A stretch of 64,000 bases of DNA from Diaphorobacter nitroreducens. GTDB lineage: Bacteria > Pseudomonadota > Gammaproteobacteria > Burkholderiales > Burkholderiaceae_C. The notes under the pieces were generated by a model, which was not told the DNA's origin, did no database searches, and saw only the letters and a program-made list of their open reading frames with translations. The DNA lies in contig RJVL01000004.1 of NCBI GenBank assembly GCA_003755025.1, positions 310,001 through 374,000 on the forward strand, read 5' to 3'. Both the position numbers and the translations under genes were made by a program. Positions 26,388 through 35,085 of this stretch are shown piece after piece; within the stretch, counting starts at the first letter, position 1; each line of letters opens with the position of its first letter.

Positions 26388-27338
26388 TCAGTGTGTGTGG
26401 CGCCATTGCGCCACCAAGGGTTGAAGCCCCGTCAGGTGCTGGACGGGAGTGATCCCTTCCAGGGGCTTTTGGTACAGAGCCGTGCACGAGCCGCCGACCC
26501 ACAACGCGGTGGTGGGAGACAACTGGGCCCGCAACTCACGCAGGCTGGCGTGAACGACTGTCCCGTTATGCACATTGCTAAAGCTCAAAGCCACCACATC
26601 CGCCCGATGGGCCACGGCGGCTTGGGCCACGTCGCCCACGGGTGTCTGCGTACCCAGCGAAACGCAGGTACAGCCTTCCAGTGCCAGCAGAGCTTCAACC
26701 ATGAGCAACCCCAAGCTGTGCAATTCCTGGGGCAGCGTGGTGAGCAGGACCTTGGGACCTTGCGGTATGGGCAGCGGCGCCAGGGAAGCAATGGCGTTGC
26801 GCAGAACCCCGGTGATGACCTCGGTGAAGAGGTGTTCCTCGAAGACCTCGAAGCGCCCTTGCACCCAGGCCTCGCCCACGGCCGTGGTCAGGGGAGCCAC
26901 CAGGTCGGTGACAAACGGAGCGAGCCCCATGCGCAGCTGCGCGTGACTCAGGGCATGCCGCAGGGCTTGCGGATCGTGCGCTCCGATGGCCTTAAGAAGC
27001 GGAGCCAGGGTCGCAGGTGAGGAGAACGCCTGAAGATTTGTCTTGGACAAAGATGAACTGGGGAATGAAGGTCTCTGGTTCAGCAAGGACAGCAGTTCTG
27101 CACTGTCCAAGCCCACCACCTTGCCGGGCCTGGCCCCTGTGTCGAGCAGGCGGCGAATCAGTTTCAGCCGTTGCACCTGCTCGCTCGGATACAGGCGGTC
27201 CCCCGCCCCGTCGCGCAAGGGTTGCGGGAAGCCATAGCGTTTTTCCCATACGCGCAAGGTGTCCTTGGCTACGCCGGTTTCGCGCTCCACGGCCGCGATG
27301 GGCAAACCTGCGCTTTCGGGATGGTCTGGCGTGCTCAT
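26388..27338 (-). CDS. litR: MerR-type regulator with cobalamin-binding domain (CarH/LitR family)
   Basis: A 316-residue regulator. Residues 13-80 are a MerR-type winged helix (AAVERETGVAKDTLRVWEKR). A four-helix bundle follows with W158-x9-E168-H169 (WVQGRFEVFEEH), then a Rossmann B12-binding domain with E205-x-H207-x-x-G210 (ELHSLG), where His207 should be the lower cobalt ligand. In this family adenosylcobalamin keeps a repressor tetramer on DNA in the dark and light breaks it. The residue after Trp158 is Val; in Thermus CarH a His stands there (His132, used in the light state). It is divergent from the lipid cluster. Confidence 0.88.
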   Translation of the reverse strand: MSTPDHPESAGLPIAAVERETGVAKDTLRVWEKRYGFPQPLRDGAGDRLYPSEQVQRLKLIRRLLDTGARPGKVVGLDSAELLSLLNQRPSFPSSSLSKTNLQAFSSPATLAPLLKAIGAHDPQALRHALSHAQLRMGLAPFVTDLVAPLTTAVGEAWVQGRFEVFEEHLFTEVITGVLRNAIASLAPLPIPQGPKVLLTTLPQELHSLGLLMVEALLALEGCTCVSLGTQTPVGDVAQAAVAHRADVVALSFSNVHNGTVVHASLRELRAQLSPTTALWVGGSCTALYQKPLEGITPVQHLTGLQPLVAQWRHTH

Positions 27339-27388
27339 GCGCCAACCTTTATGCGGCGTACAGGCCTCAGGAGGGTATTGAAAGTCAT

Positions 27389-27460
27389 GGACAAACTGTG
27401 GGGATTGGTGAAATTGTCTAGGACAAAATTTGTTTTGTCCACTACATTACGCCCATTGTC
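27389..27460. promoter_or_regulatory. Array of GACAA/TTGTC half sites, probable LitR/CarH operator
   Basis: Five half sites lie between the two divergent genes: GACAA at 27390 and 27422, TTGTC at 27414, 27436 and 27456. GGACAAAA (27421-27428) and TTTTGTCC (27433-27440) form a perfect 8-bp inverted repeat with a 4-base spacer. The three TTGTC copies are spaced 22 and 20 bases, about two helical turns, which suits an oligomeric MerR/B12 regulator. TTGTCC could also serve as a -35 box with TACATT as -10 for the plus-strand genes, though the spacing is short. Confidence 0.65.
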
Positions 27461-27506
27461 TGCTCACAGCGCTACCTCTGGTATTTCGCCGAGGGTTGGA
27501 GTGATC

Positions 27507-28811
27507 ATGAAAATCGCCATCATTGGTTCGGGAATTTCAGGTTTGGCCGCAGCCCACCGCCTGCGGGCGCAGGCGCATGTCACGGTGTTCGAGGCGGGGC
27601 ATTACTTCGGCGGCCACACCCACACGGTGGACGTGTGCCTGCCGGACGCGGCCGGGGAATTGGTAACGCATGGCGTCGACACCGGCTTTCTGGTCTTCAA
27701 CGAACGGACCTATCCCGGGCTGATTGCCTTGTTTGACGAGCTGCGGGTACCCACCGCGCGCTCGGACATGTCGTTCTCGGTGCAGGTGCCTGGCGCCGGC
27801 GCAATGGGCACCGGGACGCTGGAGTGGAGCGGTGCCAACCTGGCAACCGTGTTTGCCCAGCGCCGCAACCTGCTGCGCCCGCGTTTCTGGGGCATGCTGC
27901 GCGAGCTGCTGCGTTTCAATCAGCTGTGCACCGCCCTGGCGGAGTCGGGCGAAGAGGCCGCGCTGGCCCAGCCCCTGAGCGAGTTTCTGGCGCTGCATGG
28001 CTTTGGCACAGCGTTCCGCGACTGGTATTTCCTGCCCATGCTGGGCTGCATCTGGAGTTGCCCCACCGACCAGATGCTGCGCTTTCCCGTGGCCACCATG
28101 ATCCGTTTCTGCCACAACCACGGGCTGATTCAGGTGAGCCACCGCCCGCAGTGGTTCACGGTGGCGGGTGGCGCACGCCAGTACGTGCACCAACTGCTGC
28201 GGGGGCTTGATGCGCGACTGGCCACGCCTGTGGAGCGCATCGTGCGCGATGCCGCTGGCGTGCAGGTGCATGCAGGGGGGCAAAGCGAGCGCTTCGACGC
28301 CGTGGTGCTGGCGGTGCACAGCGACCAGGCCCTGCGCCTGCTGGCGCAGCCGACACAGCAGGAAACCCAGGTGCTGGGTGCCATCCACTACCAGCCCAAT
28401 CGCGCGGTGCTGCATACCGACGCGCATGTGATGCCGCAGCGGCGCAGCGCCTGGGCCGCCTGGAATTACGAGCGCGCAGCCAGCAAGGAACGTGAATCGG
28501 CGCGCGTGTGCCTGCATTACTGGCTCAATCGCTTGCAGCCTTTGCCTTTTGCCGACCCCGTGCTGGTCTCTCTCAATCCGACGCGTTCGATTGCGGCGGA
28601 GAAGGTGTTGGCCGAATTCGACTACGACCACCCCGTGTTCGATCTGGCCGCCATTGCCGCCCAGGACCAGGTGCCGCAATTGCAGGGCGTGCAGCGCACG
28701 TGGTACTGCGGTGCTTGGACGGGGTATGGCTTTCATGAAGACGGCCTGCAGTCGGGCTACCGCGCCGCCGATCTGCTGCTGGAGCAGTTGCGTCAGCGGG
28801 AGGCCGCATGA
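27507..28811 (+). CDS. FAD-dependent amine-oxidase-like oxidoreductase
   Basis: A 434-residue flavoprotein of the NAD-binding-8/amine oxidase group. The FAD site is IIGSGISGLAAAHRL at residues 5-19 followed by VTVFEAGHYFGGHTHTV, and the C-terminal flavin loop is WYCGAWTGYGFHEDGLQSG. This type always travels with DUF1365 and a CFA-type methyltransferase. In Rhodobacter a homologous neighbour of the methyltransferase takes part in furan fatty acid synthesis (UfaO, from memory), so oxidation of a methylated or unsaturated acyl chain is a fair guess. The ATG has GGAG upstream and is the first gene after the operator array. Confidence 0.85.
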   Translation: MKIAIIGSGISGLAAAHRLRAQAHVTVFEAGHYFGGHTHTVDVCLPDAAGELVTHGVDTGFLVFNERTYPGLIALFDELRVPTARSDMSFSVQVPGAGAMGTGTLEWSGANLATVFAQRRNLLRPRFWGMLRELLRFNQLCTALAESGEEAALAQPLSEFLALHGFGTAFRDWYFLPMLGCIWSCPTDQMLRFPVATMIRFCHNHGLIQVSHRPQWFTVAGGARQYVHQLLRGLDARLATPVERIVRDAAGVQVHAGGQSERFDAVVLAVHSDQALRLLAQPTQQETQVLGAIHYQPNRAVLHTDAHVMPQRRSAWAAWNYERAASKERESARVCLHYWLNRLQPLPFADPVLVSLNPTRSIAAEKVLAEFDYDHPVFDLAAIAAQDQVPQLQGVQRTWYCGAWTGYGFHEDGLQSGYRAADLLLEQLRQREAA

Positions 28812-29626
28812 GCCCTCCAGTCACCGCGGTCACTGGCAACCGGCCGCACATCGGCTTCGGTCATGTGTGGCACACCCGGCTGCGCCCGCGCCGTCACCGT
28901 TTCATCGTCCCGACCTTCTTTCTGCTGCTGCCCATGCGCACGCTGCGCGCGCAGCCGCAGGCCGCGGGCGTGTTGGCGCTGAACCGGCCGGGTGCTCTGG
29001 CGTTTCGCGATGCCGACCACGGTGATGGCCGCAGCCCGCAAGCCGGGGGGGCATTGGCCTGGCTGGAAGAGCTGCTACGCGGCGAAGGCATTACCGATGC
29101 GCAGGGTGAGATCTGGCTGCACTGCTATCCGCGCATCCTGGGCTACAGCTTCAAGCCGGTGAGTTTCTGGTACTGCCACCGCCGTGACGGCAGCCTGCGT
29201 GCCATCGTGGCCGAAGTGAACAACACCTTCGGCGAGCGCCATGCCTACCTGCTCGACGCACCAAGGTACGGCGAGGAATTACGCGCGCGCAAGGTTTTCC
29301 ATGTGTCGCCGTTTTGCCCGGTGGAAGGCGGCTACCGCTTTGAATTCAAGCGCAGTGGCATACAGGGGCTTGAGTCCACGCGCGTGCGCATCGACTTTGA
29401 CGATGCCCAGGGCCCGCTGGTGCTCACCGGCGTGGCAGGGCGCCTGCAACCCTTGGACGCCAGCAGCCGCCGCCGGGCGCTGTGGCACTACCCGTTTCTG
29501 ACATGGGGCGTCATTGCGCGCATCTACTGGCATGCCCTGCTGCTGTGGATCAAGCGTGCGCCCTTGCATTCCAAACCCACGCCGCCTGCACGGCCCGTGA
29601 CCCGATCTTCCTCGCCGAGCACCTGA
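28808..29626 (+). CDS. DUF1365 family protein
   Basis: A 272-residue protein of DUF1365. Family blocks are HTRLRPRRHRFIVPTFFLLL near the N-terminus, LHCYPRILGYSFKPVSFWYC in the middle, then EVNNTFGERHAYLL and KVFHVSPFCPVEGGYRFEF. A hydrophobic stretch near the end (FLTWGVIARIYWHALLLWI) may hold it at the membrane. Function is unknown, but the family nearly always lies between an FAD oxidase and a CFA synthase gene. It overlaps the previous gene by 4 bases. Confidence 0.9.
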   Translation: MSPPVTAVTGNRPHIGFGHVWHTRLRPRRHRFIVPTFFLLLPMRTLRAQPQAAGVLALNRPGALAFRDADHGDGRSPQAGGALAWLEELLRGEGITDAQGEIWLHCYPRILGYSFKPVSFWYCHRRDGSLRAIVAEVNNTFGERHAYLLDAPRYGEELRARKVFHVSPFCPVEGGYRFEFKRSGIQGLESTRVRIDFDDAQGPLVLTGVAGRLQPLDASSRRRALWHYPFLTWGVIARIYWHALLLWIKRAPLHSKPTPPARPVTRSSSPST

Positions 29627-29628
29627 CC

Positions 29629-30849
29629 ATGAACACCACCACTGTCTCGCCGTCCGCGCTCCCCTTGCCTGACATGTCTGCCGCGGCACGCCATGGACTG
29701 CGACTGTTGCAGCGCCTGCAGCGTGGCACGCTCCATCTGGAGCTACCCGACGGCAACGTCGTGCAATTGGGTAGCGGCCAACACCCGCATGCCAGCATGC
29801 GCCTGCACAACTGGAAGGTGTTTGGAGCCGTCCTGCGCTCGGGGGATATTGGCCTGGCGGAGAGCTACATCGCCCAGGATTGGAGTACGTCCCACCTGGC
29901 CGACTTGTTGCGGTTGCTGATGGACAACCGCGATGCGCTGGAGTCTCTGGTCTATGGCGGCTGGTGGGGGCGGCTTGCGTACCGTCTGCGTCACCTGCTC
30001 AATCGCAACACCCGTGCCGGGAGCCGGCGCAACATCCACGCGCACTACGACCTGGGCAACGCTTTCTACACGCTGTGGCTGGACCCGAGCATGAACTACT
30101 CCAGTGCATGGTTTGAGGGCAACCTGGGGGGAGACCTCACCCAGGCGCAGCACGCCAAAGTACGCCGCGCCCTGCACAGCGCGGGCGTGCAGCCCGGCCA
30201 CCGGGTGCTGGAAATCGGTTGTGGCTGGGGTGCCCTGGCAGAGATGGCCGCTGGCGAGTTCCGGGCGCAGGTGACAGGGGTGACGCTGTCCACGGAGCAA
30301 CTGGCCTGGGGCCAGGCACGCATGCAGGCCGCGGGCCTGGCCGCCCAGGTGGATTTACGGCTGCAGGACTACCGTGATATCCAGGAAGGCCCGTTCGATG
30401 CCATCTGTTCCATCGAAATGGTCGAGGCCGTGGGGCAGGCTTATTGGCCTAGTTACTTTGGCGCCATGGCGCGCCTGCTCAAGTCGGGCGGGCGCGCCTG
30501 CGTGCAGAGCATCGTGATCGACGACGCGCTGTTCGACCGCTATGTGCGGGGTACCGATTTCATCCAGCAGTACATCTTCCCAGGGGGGTGTCTTCCCAGT
30601 CCATCGCGTTTTCGCGCCGCCGCACAGGGCGCGGGGCTGCGGGTGGTGGAGGAGTTTGCCTTCGGCCGCGACTACGCGGAAACCCTGCGCCGCTGGCACC
30701 AACGCTTCGTCCAGCAGCGAGCCCAGGTACAGGCCCGGGGATTTGATGCGTCTTTCCTGCGCACCTGGGAGTTCTATCTAGCGTACTGCGAGGCCGCATT
30801 CGACGCACGCAGCATCGACGTCGTGCAGTACACGCTGGTGAAGGACTGA
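29629..30849 (+). CDS. cfa: SAM-dependent methyltransferase of the cyclopropane-fatty-acid synthase family
   Basis: A 406-residue CFA-type enzyme that methylates or cyclopropanates unsaturated acyl chains of membrane phospholipids. An N-terminal lipid-binding region (to about residue 130) precedes the core: NIHAHYDLGNAFYTLWLD, SAM motif I LEIGCGWGALAEMA near residue 195, then CSIEMVEAVGQAYW and FIQQYIFPGGCLPS. It starts 2 bases after DUF1365. In this context the methylating, UfaM-like subtype is as likely as true cyclopropane synthase. Confidence 0.9.
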   Translation: MNTTTVSPSALPLPDMSAAARHGLRLLQRLQRGTLHLELPDGNVVQLGSGQHPHASMRLHNWKVFGAVLRSGDIGLAESYIAQDWSTSHLADLLRLLMDNRDALESLVYGGWWGRLAYRLRHLLNRNTRAGSRRNIHAHYDLGNAFYTLWLDPSMNYSSAWFEGNLGGDLTQAQHAKVRRALHSAGVQPGHRVLEIGCGWGALAEMAAGEFRAQVTGVTLSTEQLAWGQARMQAAGLAAQVDLRLQDYRDIQEGPFDAICSIEMVEAVGQAYWPSYFGAMARLLKSGGRACVQSIVIDDALFDRYVRGTDFIQQYIFPGGCLPSPSRFRAAAQGAGLRVVEEFAFGRDYAETLRRWHQRFVQQRAQVQARGFDASFLRTWEFYLAYCEAAFDARSIDVVQYTLVKD

Positions 30850-30924
30850 AGCGCCCCTCACGGGCAACGATCCCCGCTTTTCATGGCCCCGTACGGCCCC
30901 CTTTTTTTCAACAAGAAAATCATC

Positions 30925-32601
30925 ATGTTCTTATCTCGAATGACGGTCGCCGCCCGCTTGTACGCCGGGTTCGGATTGATCCTGGTCCTTTTGGTGGTGC
31001 TGACGGGTATCGCCCTGGTGAAGGTGAACCGCATTGACCAGGCGCTGCGAACCAACAACGACATCCACGTGCAGGTGCAGCGCTACGCCATCAACTTCCG
31101 TGGTTCGGCCCATGACCGCTCCATCGCCGTGCGCGACGTGGTGCTGAGTCCGTCCCCCGCCGAGCGCGACCGGGAGATCGCCACCATCGCTGCGCTGGCG
31201 GACTTTTACGCCCAGTCGGCTGCGCCGCTGGAAAAGCTCATCACCCGCAAAGGCGCGGCCCCTGAACTGGGGCAGCTGTATGCCGATATTCGCAGCGCTG
31301 AATCCAAGGCCGTGGCCACCACTCAGGCCATCATTGCCCAGGTGCAGGCGGGCGACGCCGCTGCGGCACAAACCCTGTGGACGCAGGCCAAGCCGCAATA
31401 CGTGCAGTGGCTTGCAACCATCAACAAGCTCATCGACTTCAAGGAAGCGCGCATCCAGGCGACCAACCAGGGCGCCATGGACGAGGCGGGCAGCTTCCTC
31501 GGCGTGATGTTCTCGGCGCTGCTGCTGGCGTTGGTGCTCAGCGTGGCGGTGGCTTGGAGCGTGGCGCGCAGCATCGTGCGTCAGCTCGGGGCCGAACCCG
31601 CAGCGCTGGCCGACGTGGCCAGCCTCGTGGCGCAGGGCAACCTGCGGCCGGTGACGGGCGCTGCCCAGGCGCAGCCGGGGAGTGTGCTGGCATCGCTGGG
31701 GGCGATGCAGGCCAGTCTGGCGCGCGTGGTAGGCCAGGTGCGCCAGGCGTCGAACGCCGTCACCGTGGGTTCTGAAGAGATTGCCGGCGGCAACGCCGGG
31801 CTGCTGCAGCGCACCGAAGAGCAGGCCGCGAACCTGCAGCAGGCCGCCGCTTCCATGGAGCAGATGACCGCTTCGGTGAGGAACAACGCCGACTCGGCCC
31901 GCCAGGCCACCCAGGTCGCGGCCTCCGCCAGCCAGGCGGCCCACAAGGGCGGCGCGGTGGTGGCCCAAGTGGTCAGCACCATGGAGGAGATCACGGCCAG
32001 CAGCCACAAGATGGCCGACATCATCGGCGTGATCGATTCGATTGCGTTCCAGACCAACATTTTGGCGCTCAACGCTGCCGTGGAGGCTGCGCGCGCCGGT
32101 GAGCAGGGCCGCGGCTTTGCCGTGGTGGCCGGCGAAGTGCGGGCGCTGGCGCAGCGCAGTGCCGACGCTGCCAAGGAGATCAAAGGACTGATCGACGGCA
32201 GTGTGGCCAAGGTGGAGGAGGGCGCGCGCCTGGTGGGCGATGCAGGAGCCACCATGACCGACATCGTGGAACAGGCCCAGCGCGTGGCGGGCCTGATTGC
32301 GGAAATCAGCACCGCCACCGCCGAGCAGACCGACGGTATTGCCCAGGTGGGCAACGCCGTGACCCATCTCGACCAGGCCACCCAGCAAAACGCGGCCATG
32401 GTGGAGCAAAGCGCCGCGGCTGCACAGACCCTGAAGCAGCAGGCTGCGCAACTGGCCGAGGCCGTCAGTGTGTTCCGCTTGGCGCAGGACGCAGGCGGTG
32501 GTGCACCGGTGTCGGTGGTGCGCCGCACTTCCCCCATGGTGGCTGCTGCACCCTCTGCCTTGCGGCTCCGGGGCGAGGTTGCGGCTTCTGTTGCATATTA
32601 A
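30925..32601 (+). CDS. Methyl-accepting chemotaxis protein
   Basis: A 558-residue chemoreceptor. One membrane helix at residues 11-31, a periplasmic four-helix-bundle sensor (about 32-190), a second helix near 192-215, a HAMP-like linker and the signalling domain with the conserved tip [20 protein letters not shown] and [20 protein letters not shown]. No CheR-binding pentapeptide is seen at the C-terminus. I use ATG 30925 because the basic-then-hydrophobic receptor N-terminus begins there. It interrupts the lipid cluster between the methyltransferase and the chalcone-isomerase-like gene, and its ligand is unknown. Confidence 0.88.
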   Translation: MFLSRMTVAARLYAGFGLILVLLVVLTGIALVKVNRIDQALRTNNDIHVQVQRYAINFRGSAHDRSIAVRDVVLSPSPAERDREIATIAALADFYAQSAAPLEKLITRKGAAPELGQLYADIRSAESKAVATTQAIIAQVQAGDAAAAQTLWTQAKPQYVQWLATINKLIDFKEARIQATNQGAMDEAGSFLGVMFSALLLALVLSVAVAWSVARSIVRQLGAEPAALADVASLVAQGNLRPVTGAAQAQPGSVLASLGAMQASLARVVGQVRQASNAVTVGSEEIAGGNAGLLQRTEEQAANLQQAAASMEQMTASVRNNADSARQATQVAASASQAAHKGGAVVAQVVSTMEEITASSHKMADIIGVIDSIAFQTNILALNAAVEAARAGEQGRGFAVVAGEVRALAQRSADAAKEIKGLIDGSVAKVEEGARLVGDAGATMTDIVEQAQRVAGLIAEISTATAEQTDGIAQVGNAVTHLDQATQQNAAMVEQSAAAAQTLKQQAAQLAEAVSVFRLAQDAGGGAPVSVVRRTSPMVAAAPSALRLRGEVAASVAY

Positions 32602-32650
32602 AACAATAGCGGCTAGCGCTTGACCCATATGCCCTGGAGCCGAATTTCAT
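32599..32650 (+). repeat. Interspersed palindromic repeat, copy 4 (degenerate, overlaps a gene start)
   Basis: AATAGCGGCTAGCGCTTG is the usual left arm. The right arm is CATATGCCCTGGAGCC instead of the expected CATAAGCGCTGGAGCC. The ATG start of the next gene lies inside this altered right arm. Confidence 0.6.
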
Positions 32651-33225
32651 CCTTGAAGCGCTGGGCTTTTGCAGGCGGTGCGGCCTTGGCGTTGGCGGTG
32701 GCTTCGGCCAATCCCACGACCGGACAGGACGGTGGCGCTGCCCCGGCCTGGGTGCGGCAATCCCTCATGGGGGCCACCCTGGCGGGGGAAGGGCAGATGC
32801 GGTTTTTGGGCTTGCGCATCTACGACGCACGGCTGTGGGTCACGCCTGGTTTTGACGCCAGCCGCTTTGGTGCGCACCCGCTGGCGCTGGAGTTGACCTA
32901 CCACCGTGGCTTCACCGGTGCGGCCATTGCCCGGCGCTCGGTAGAGGAAATGCAGCGCCAGGCCAGCGTGCCTTCTGAACAGGCCGAGCGCTGGCAGCAG
33001 CGCCTGGCGGCCGTGATTCCCGACGTGCAGCCAGGCGAGCGGCTCACCGGCCTGTACCAGCCGGGCCAAGGCATGCGTCTGTGGCGTGGCAGCCAGGAGT
33101 TGGCCGCGATTGACGATGCGGAGCTGGCGCGCCTGTTCTTTGGCATCTGGTTGTCACCGCAGACCTCGGAGCCGGGCCTGCGCAGTGCCTTGCTGGCCCG
33201 CACTCCCGGCGGAGGGGCCCCATGA
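32629..33225 (+). CDS. Exported chalcone-isomerase-like protein
   Basis: A 198-residue protein with a signal peptide (KRWAFAGGAALALAVASANP) and a chalcone-isomerase-like fold: MRFLGLRIYDARLWVTPGF, ALELTYHRGFTGAAIARRS and GQGMRLWRGSQELAAI. Bacterial members are periplasmic and are thought to bind fatty acids or similar hydrophobic ligands rather than flavonoids. The start is uncertain: ATG 32629 lies inside a degenerate repeat, and a TTG at 32653 would also leave a complete signal peptide. It overlaps the MFS gene by 4 bases. Confidence 0.78.
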   Translation: MPWSRISSLKRWAFAGGAALALAVASANPTTGQDGGAAPAWVRQSLMGATLAGEGQMRFLGLRIYDARLWVTPGFDASRFGAHPLALELTYHRGFTGAAIARRSVEEMQRQASVPSEQAERWQQRLAAVIPDVQPGERLTGLYQPGQGMRLWRGSQELAAIDDAELARLFFGIWLSPQTSEPGLRSALLARTPGGGAP

Positions 33226-34541
33226 CTCCCCGGGCTGCGCCCGTGCGTGCGGTTCCGCTGCCCCGTTGGTGGTCCGGGCCGGCCTATGGCCTGCTCGGTC
33301 TGCCGCTGGCCTTTGTGGCCTTGCCGCTGTATGTGGTGTTACCGCATTACTACGCCACGGAATTGGCTTTGCCGTTGGCCAGTGTGGGTGCTTTGCTGAT
33401 GCTGGTGCGTCTGCTGGATGCGGCCGCCGAGCCCCTGCTGGGGCGCTTGAGCGACCGCCTGTACCAAGGCCCGCTGCGTGCGGTCCTGTGGGTGGCGGGG
33501 GGCTCGGCCTTGGTGCAGGTGCTGGGGTTGTCGGGGCTGTTCTTTCCCGCGGTGCAAGGACCGCAGGCGTTGGCGGCGTGGATGGTGGCAGGGTTGTTGG
33601 TGACCTGCCTGGCGCACAGCCAGTTGGTGATTGCGCACCAGGCCTGGGGCGTGCGTCTGGGCGGCGACGCGCTGCAGCGCAGCCGTGTCGTGGCCTGGCG
33701 CGAAGGTCCGGGGCTGATCGGCGTGGTCACGGCCAGTGCGTTGTCGGTGGCCTGGGGCGCCGGGCCCATGCTGGTGGTGTTCGCGCTGAGCTTGCTGGCC
33801 GGGTGGCTGGCCCTGTGGTGGGCGCCGCGCCCTGCAGCACCTGCGCCGCGGGATTTATCTGCCGCTTTTGCCTGGGCCACGGTCTGGCAACCCTTGCACC
33901 AGCCAGCCTTTCGTCGCTTGCTGGCGGTGTTTTTGTGCAACGGCATTGCCAGCGCAGTTCCGGCGGCGTTGATGCTGTTTTTTGCCCAGGACCGGCTGCA
34001 GGCCACACAGGCGCAGATTGCTTTGTTTCTGGTGCTGTACTTTGTCAGCGGGGCGCTGTCCATGCCAGGGTGGCTGCGCGCGGTGCGCCGCTGGGGGCTG
34101 GAGCGCGCCTGGCTGGGCGGCATGCTGCTGGCGGTGGCCTGTTTTGGCTGGACGACGCTCCTGGGCAGCGGGCAGATTGCGGCCTTTGCGTGGATCTGTG
34201 CGTTGTCCGGTATCGCCTTGGGGGCGGATCTGGCCTTGCCCGGGGCTTTGCTGGCGCGCTTGGTGGAACGCCAGGGGGCTCAGGGGCGCAGCGAAGGGGC
34301 GTACCTGGGGTGGTGGAACCTGGCCACCAAACTGAATCTGGCCCTGGCCGCAGGCGCGGCGCTGCCGTTGCTGCAGTGGCTCGGCTACAGCCCCGGCATC
34401 CAGGACGCCCACGCGCTACAGCGCCTCGCTTGGGCTTACGCGCTGCTGCCTTGCGCCCTCAAGCTTCTGGCAGCAGGTTTGCTGTACCGCCTGCTGATCC
34501 GCCCCTCCCCGCCGTTGCATGACCAAGGAGTTACCCCATGA
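33222..34541 (+). CDS. MFS transporter (GPH/MelB-like)
   Basis: A 439-residue transporter with about twelve hydrophobic segments and the MelB-like blocks LLMLVRLLDAAAEPLLGRLSDR and VAWREGPGLIGVVTA. GPH carriers move sugars with cations, but this subtype is found in photo-oxidative lipid clusters, where a lipid-related or pigment-precursor substrate is equally possible. ATGA overlaps at both ends show tight coupling with the chalcone-isomerase-like and DUF3833 genes. Confidence 0.85.
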   Translation: MTPRAAPVRAVPLPRWWSGPAYGLLGLPLAFVALPLYVVLPHYYATELALPLASVGALLMLVRLLDAAAEPLLGRLSDRLYQGPLRAVLWVAGGSALVQVLGLSGLFFPAVQGPQALAAWMVAGLLVTCLAHSQLVIAHQAWGVRLGGDALQRSRVVAWREGPGLIGVVTASALSVAWGAGPMLVVFALSLLAGWLALWWAPRPAAPAPRDLSAAFAWATVWQPLHQPAFRRLLAVFLCNGIASAVPAALMLFFAQDRLQATQAQIALFLVLYFVSGALSMPGWLRAVRRWGLERAWLGGMLLAVACFGWTTLLGSGQIAAFAWICALSGIALGADLALPGALLARLVERQGAQGRSEGAYLGWWNLATKLNLALAAGAALPLLQWLGYSPGIQDAHALQRLAWAYALLPCALKLLAAGLLYRLLIRPSPPLHDQGVTP

Positions 34542-35074
34542 ACACCCGCCGCCACGCCTTGCTGGCCTTGCTCGCGGGCACTGCCGTGTTGACCGGCTGT
34601 GCCAGCCCCCAGGTGACCGACTATGCCCAGGAGCGTCCACAGCTGCAGCTGGACCGCTACTTCAACGGCCGCATCCTGGCCCACGGTATTTTTCAGCAGC
34701 GAGGCGGCGAGGTGGTGCGCCGCTTTACCGTGGTGATGGATTGCCACTGGGAGGGCCATCAAGGCGTGCTGGACGAGGCTTTCACCTATTCGGACGGCAG
34801 CACCCAGCGCCGTATCTGGCGCCTGACCAAGCATGCTGATGGGCGCTACACCGGGACCGCTGACGATGTGGTGGGTGAGGCCCAGGGCCAGACCGCGGGC
34901 AATGCCTTCCGCTGGAACTACACGCTGCGCCTGCCGGTGGACGGCAAGGAGTATGAAGTGCAGTTCGACGACTGGATGTTCCTGGTCGATGACCGGGTGA
35001 TGCTCAATCGGGCCACGATGCGCAAGTTCGGCGTCACCCTGGGCGAGGTATTGCTGTCGTTCACCAAGACATAA
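34538..35074 (+). CDS. DUF3833 lipoprotein
   Basis: A 178-residue lipoprotein of DUF3833 with lipobox VLTGC (residues 17-21). Family sequence includes LDRYFNGRILAHGIFQQRGGE, FTVVMDCHW and DDWMFLVDDRVMLNRATMRKF. Beta-rich and lipocalin-like in character, so lipid binding at the outer membrane is plausible. It is coupled to the MFS gene and 11 bases before the SDR gene. Confidence 0.88.
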   Translation: MNTRRHALLALLAGTAVLTGCASPQVTDYAQERPQLQLDRYFNGRILAHGIFQQRGGEVVRRFTVVMDCHWEGHQGVLDEAFTYSDGSTQRRIWRLTKHADGRYTGTADDVVGEAQGQTAGNAFRWNYTLRLPVDGKEYEVQFDDWMFLVDDRVMLNRATMRKFGVTLGEVLLSFTKT

Positions 35075-35085
35075 GGAGCCGCACT

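Noticed and set aside
27339-27506. Cobalamin riboswitch upstream of the light cluster
   Set aside because: The region is only 168 bases and lacks a recognisable B12-box; B12 sensing is better explained by the regulator protein.
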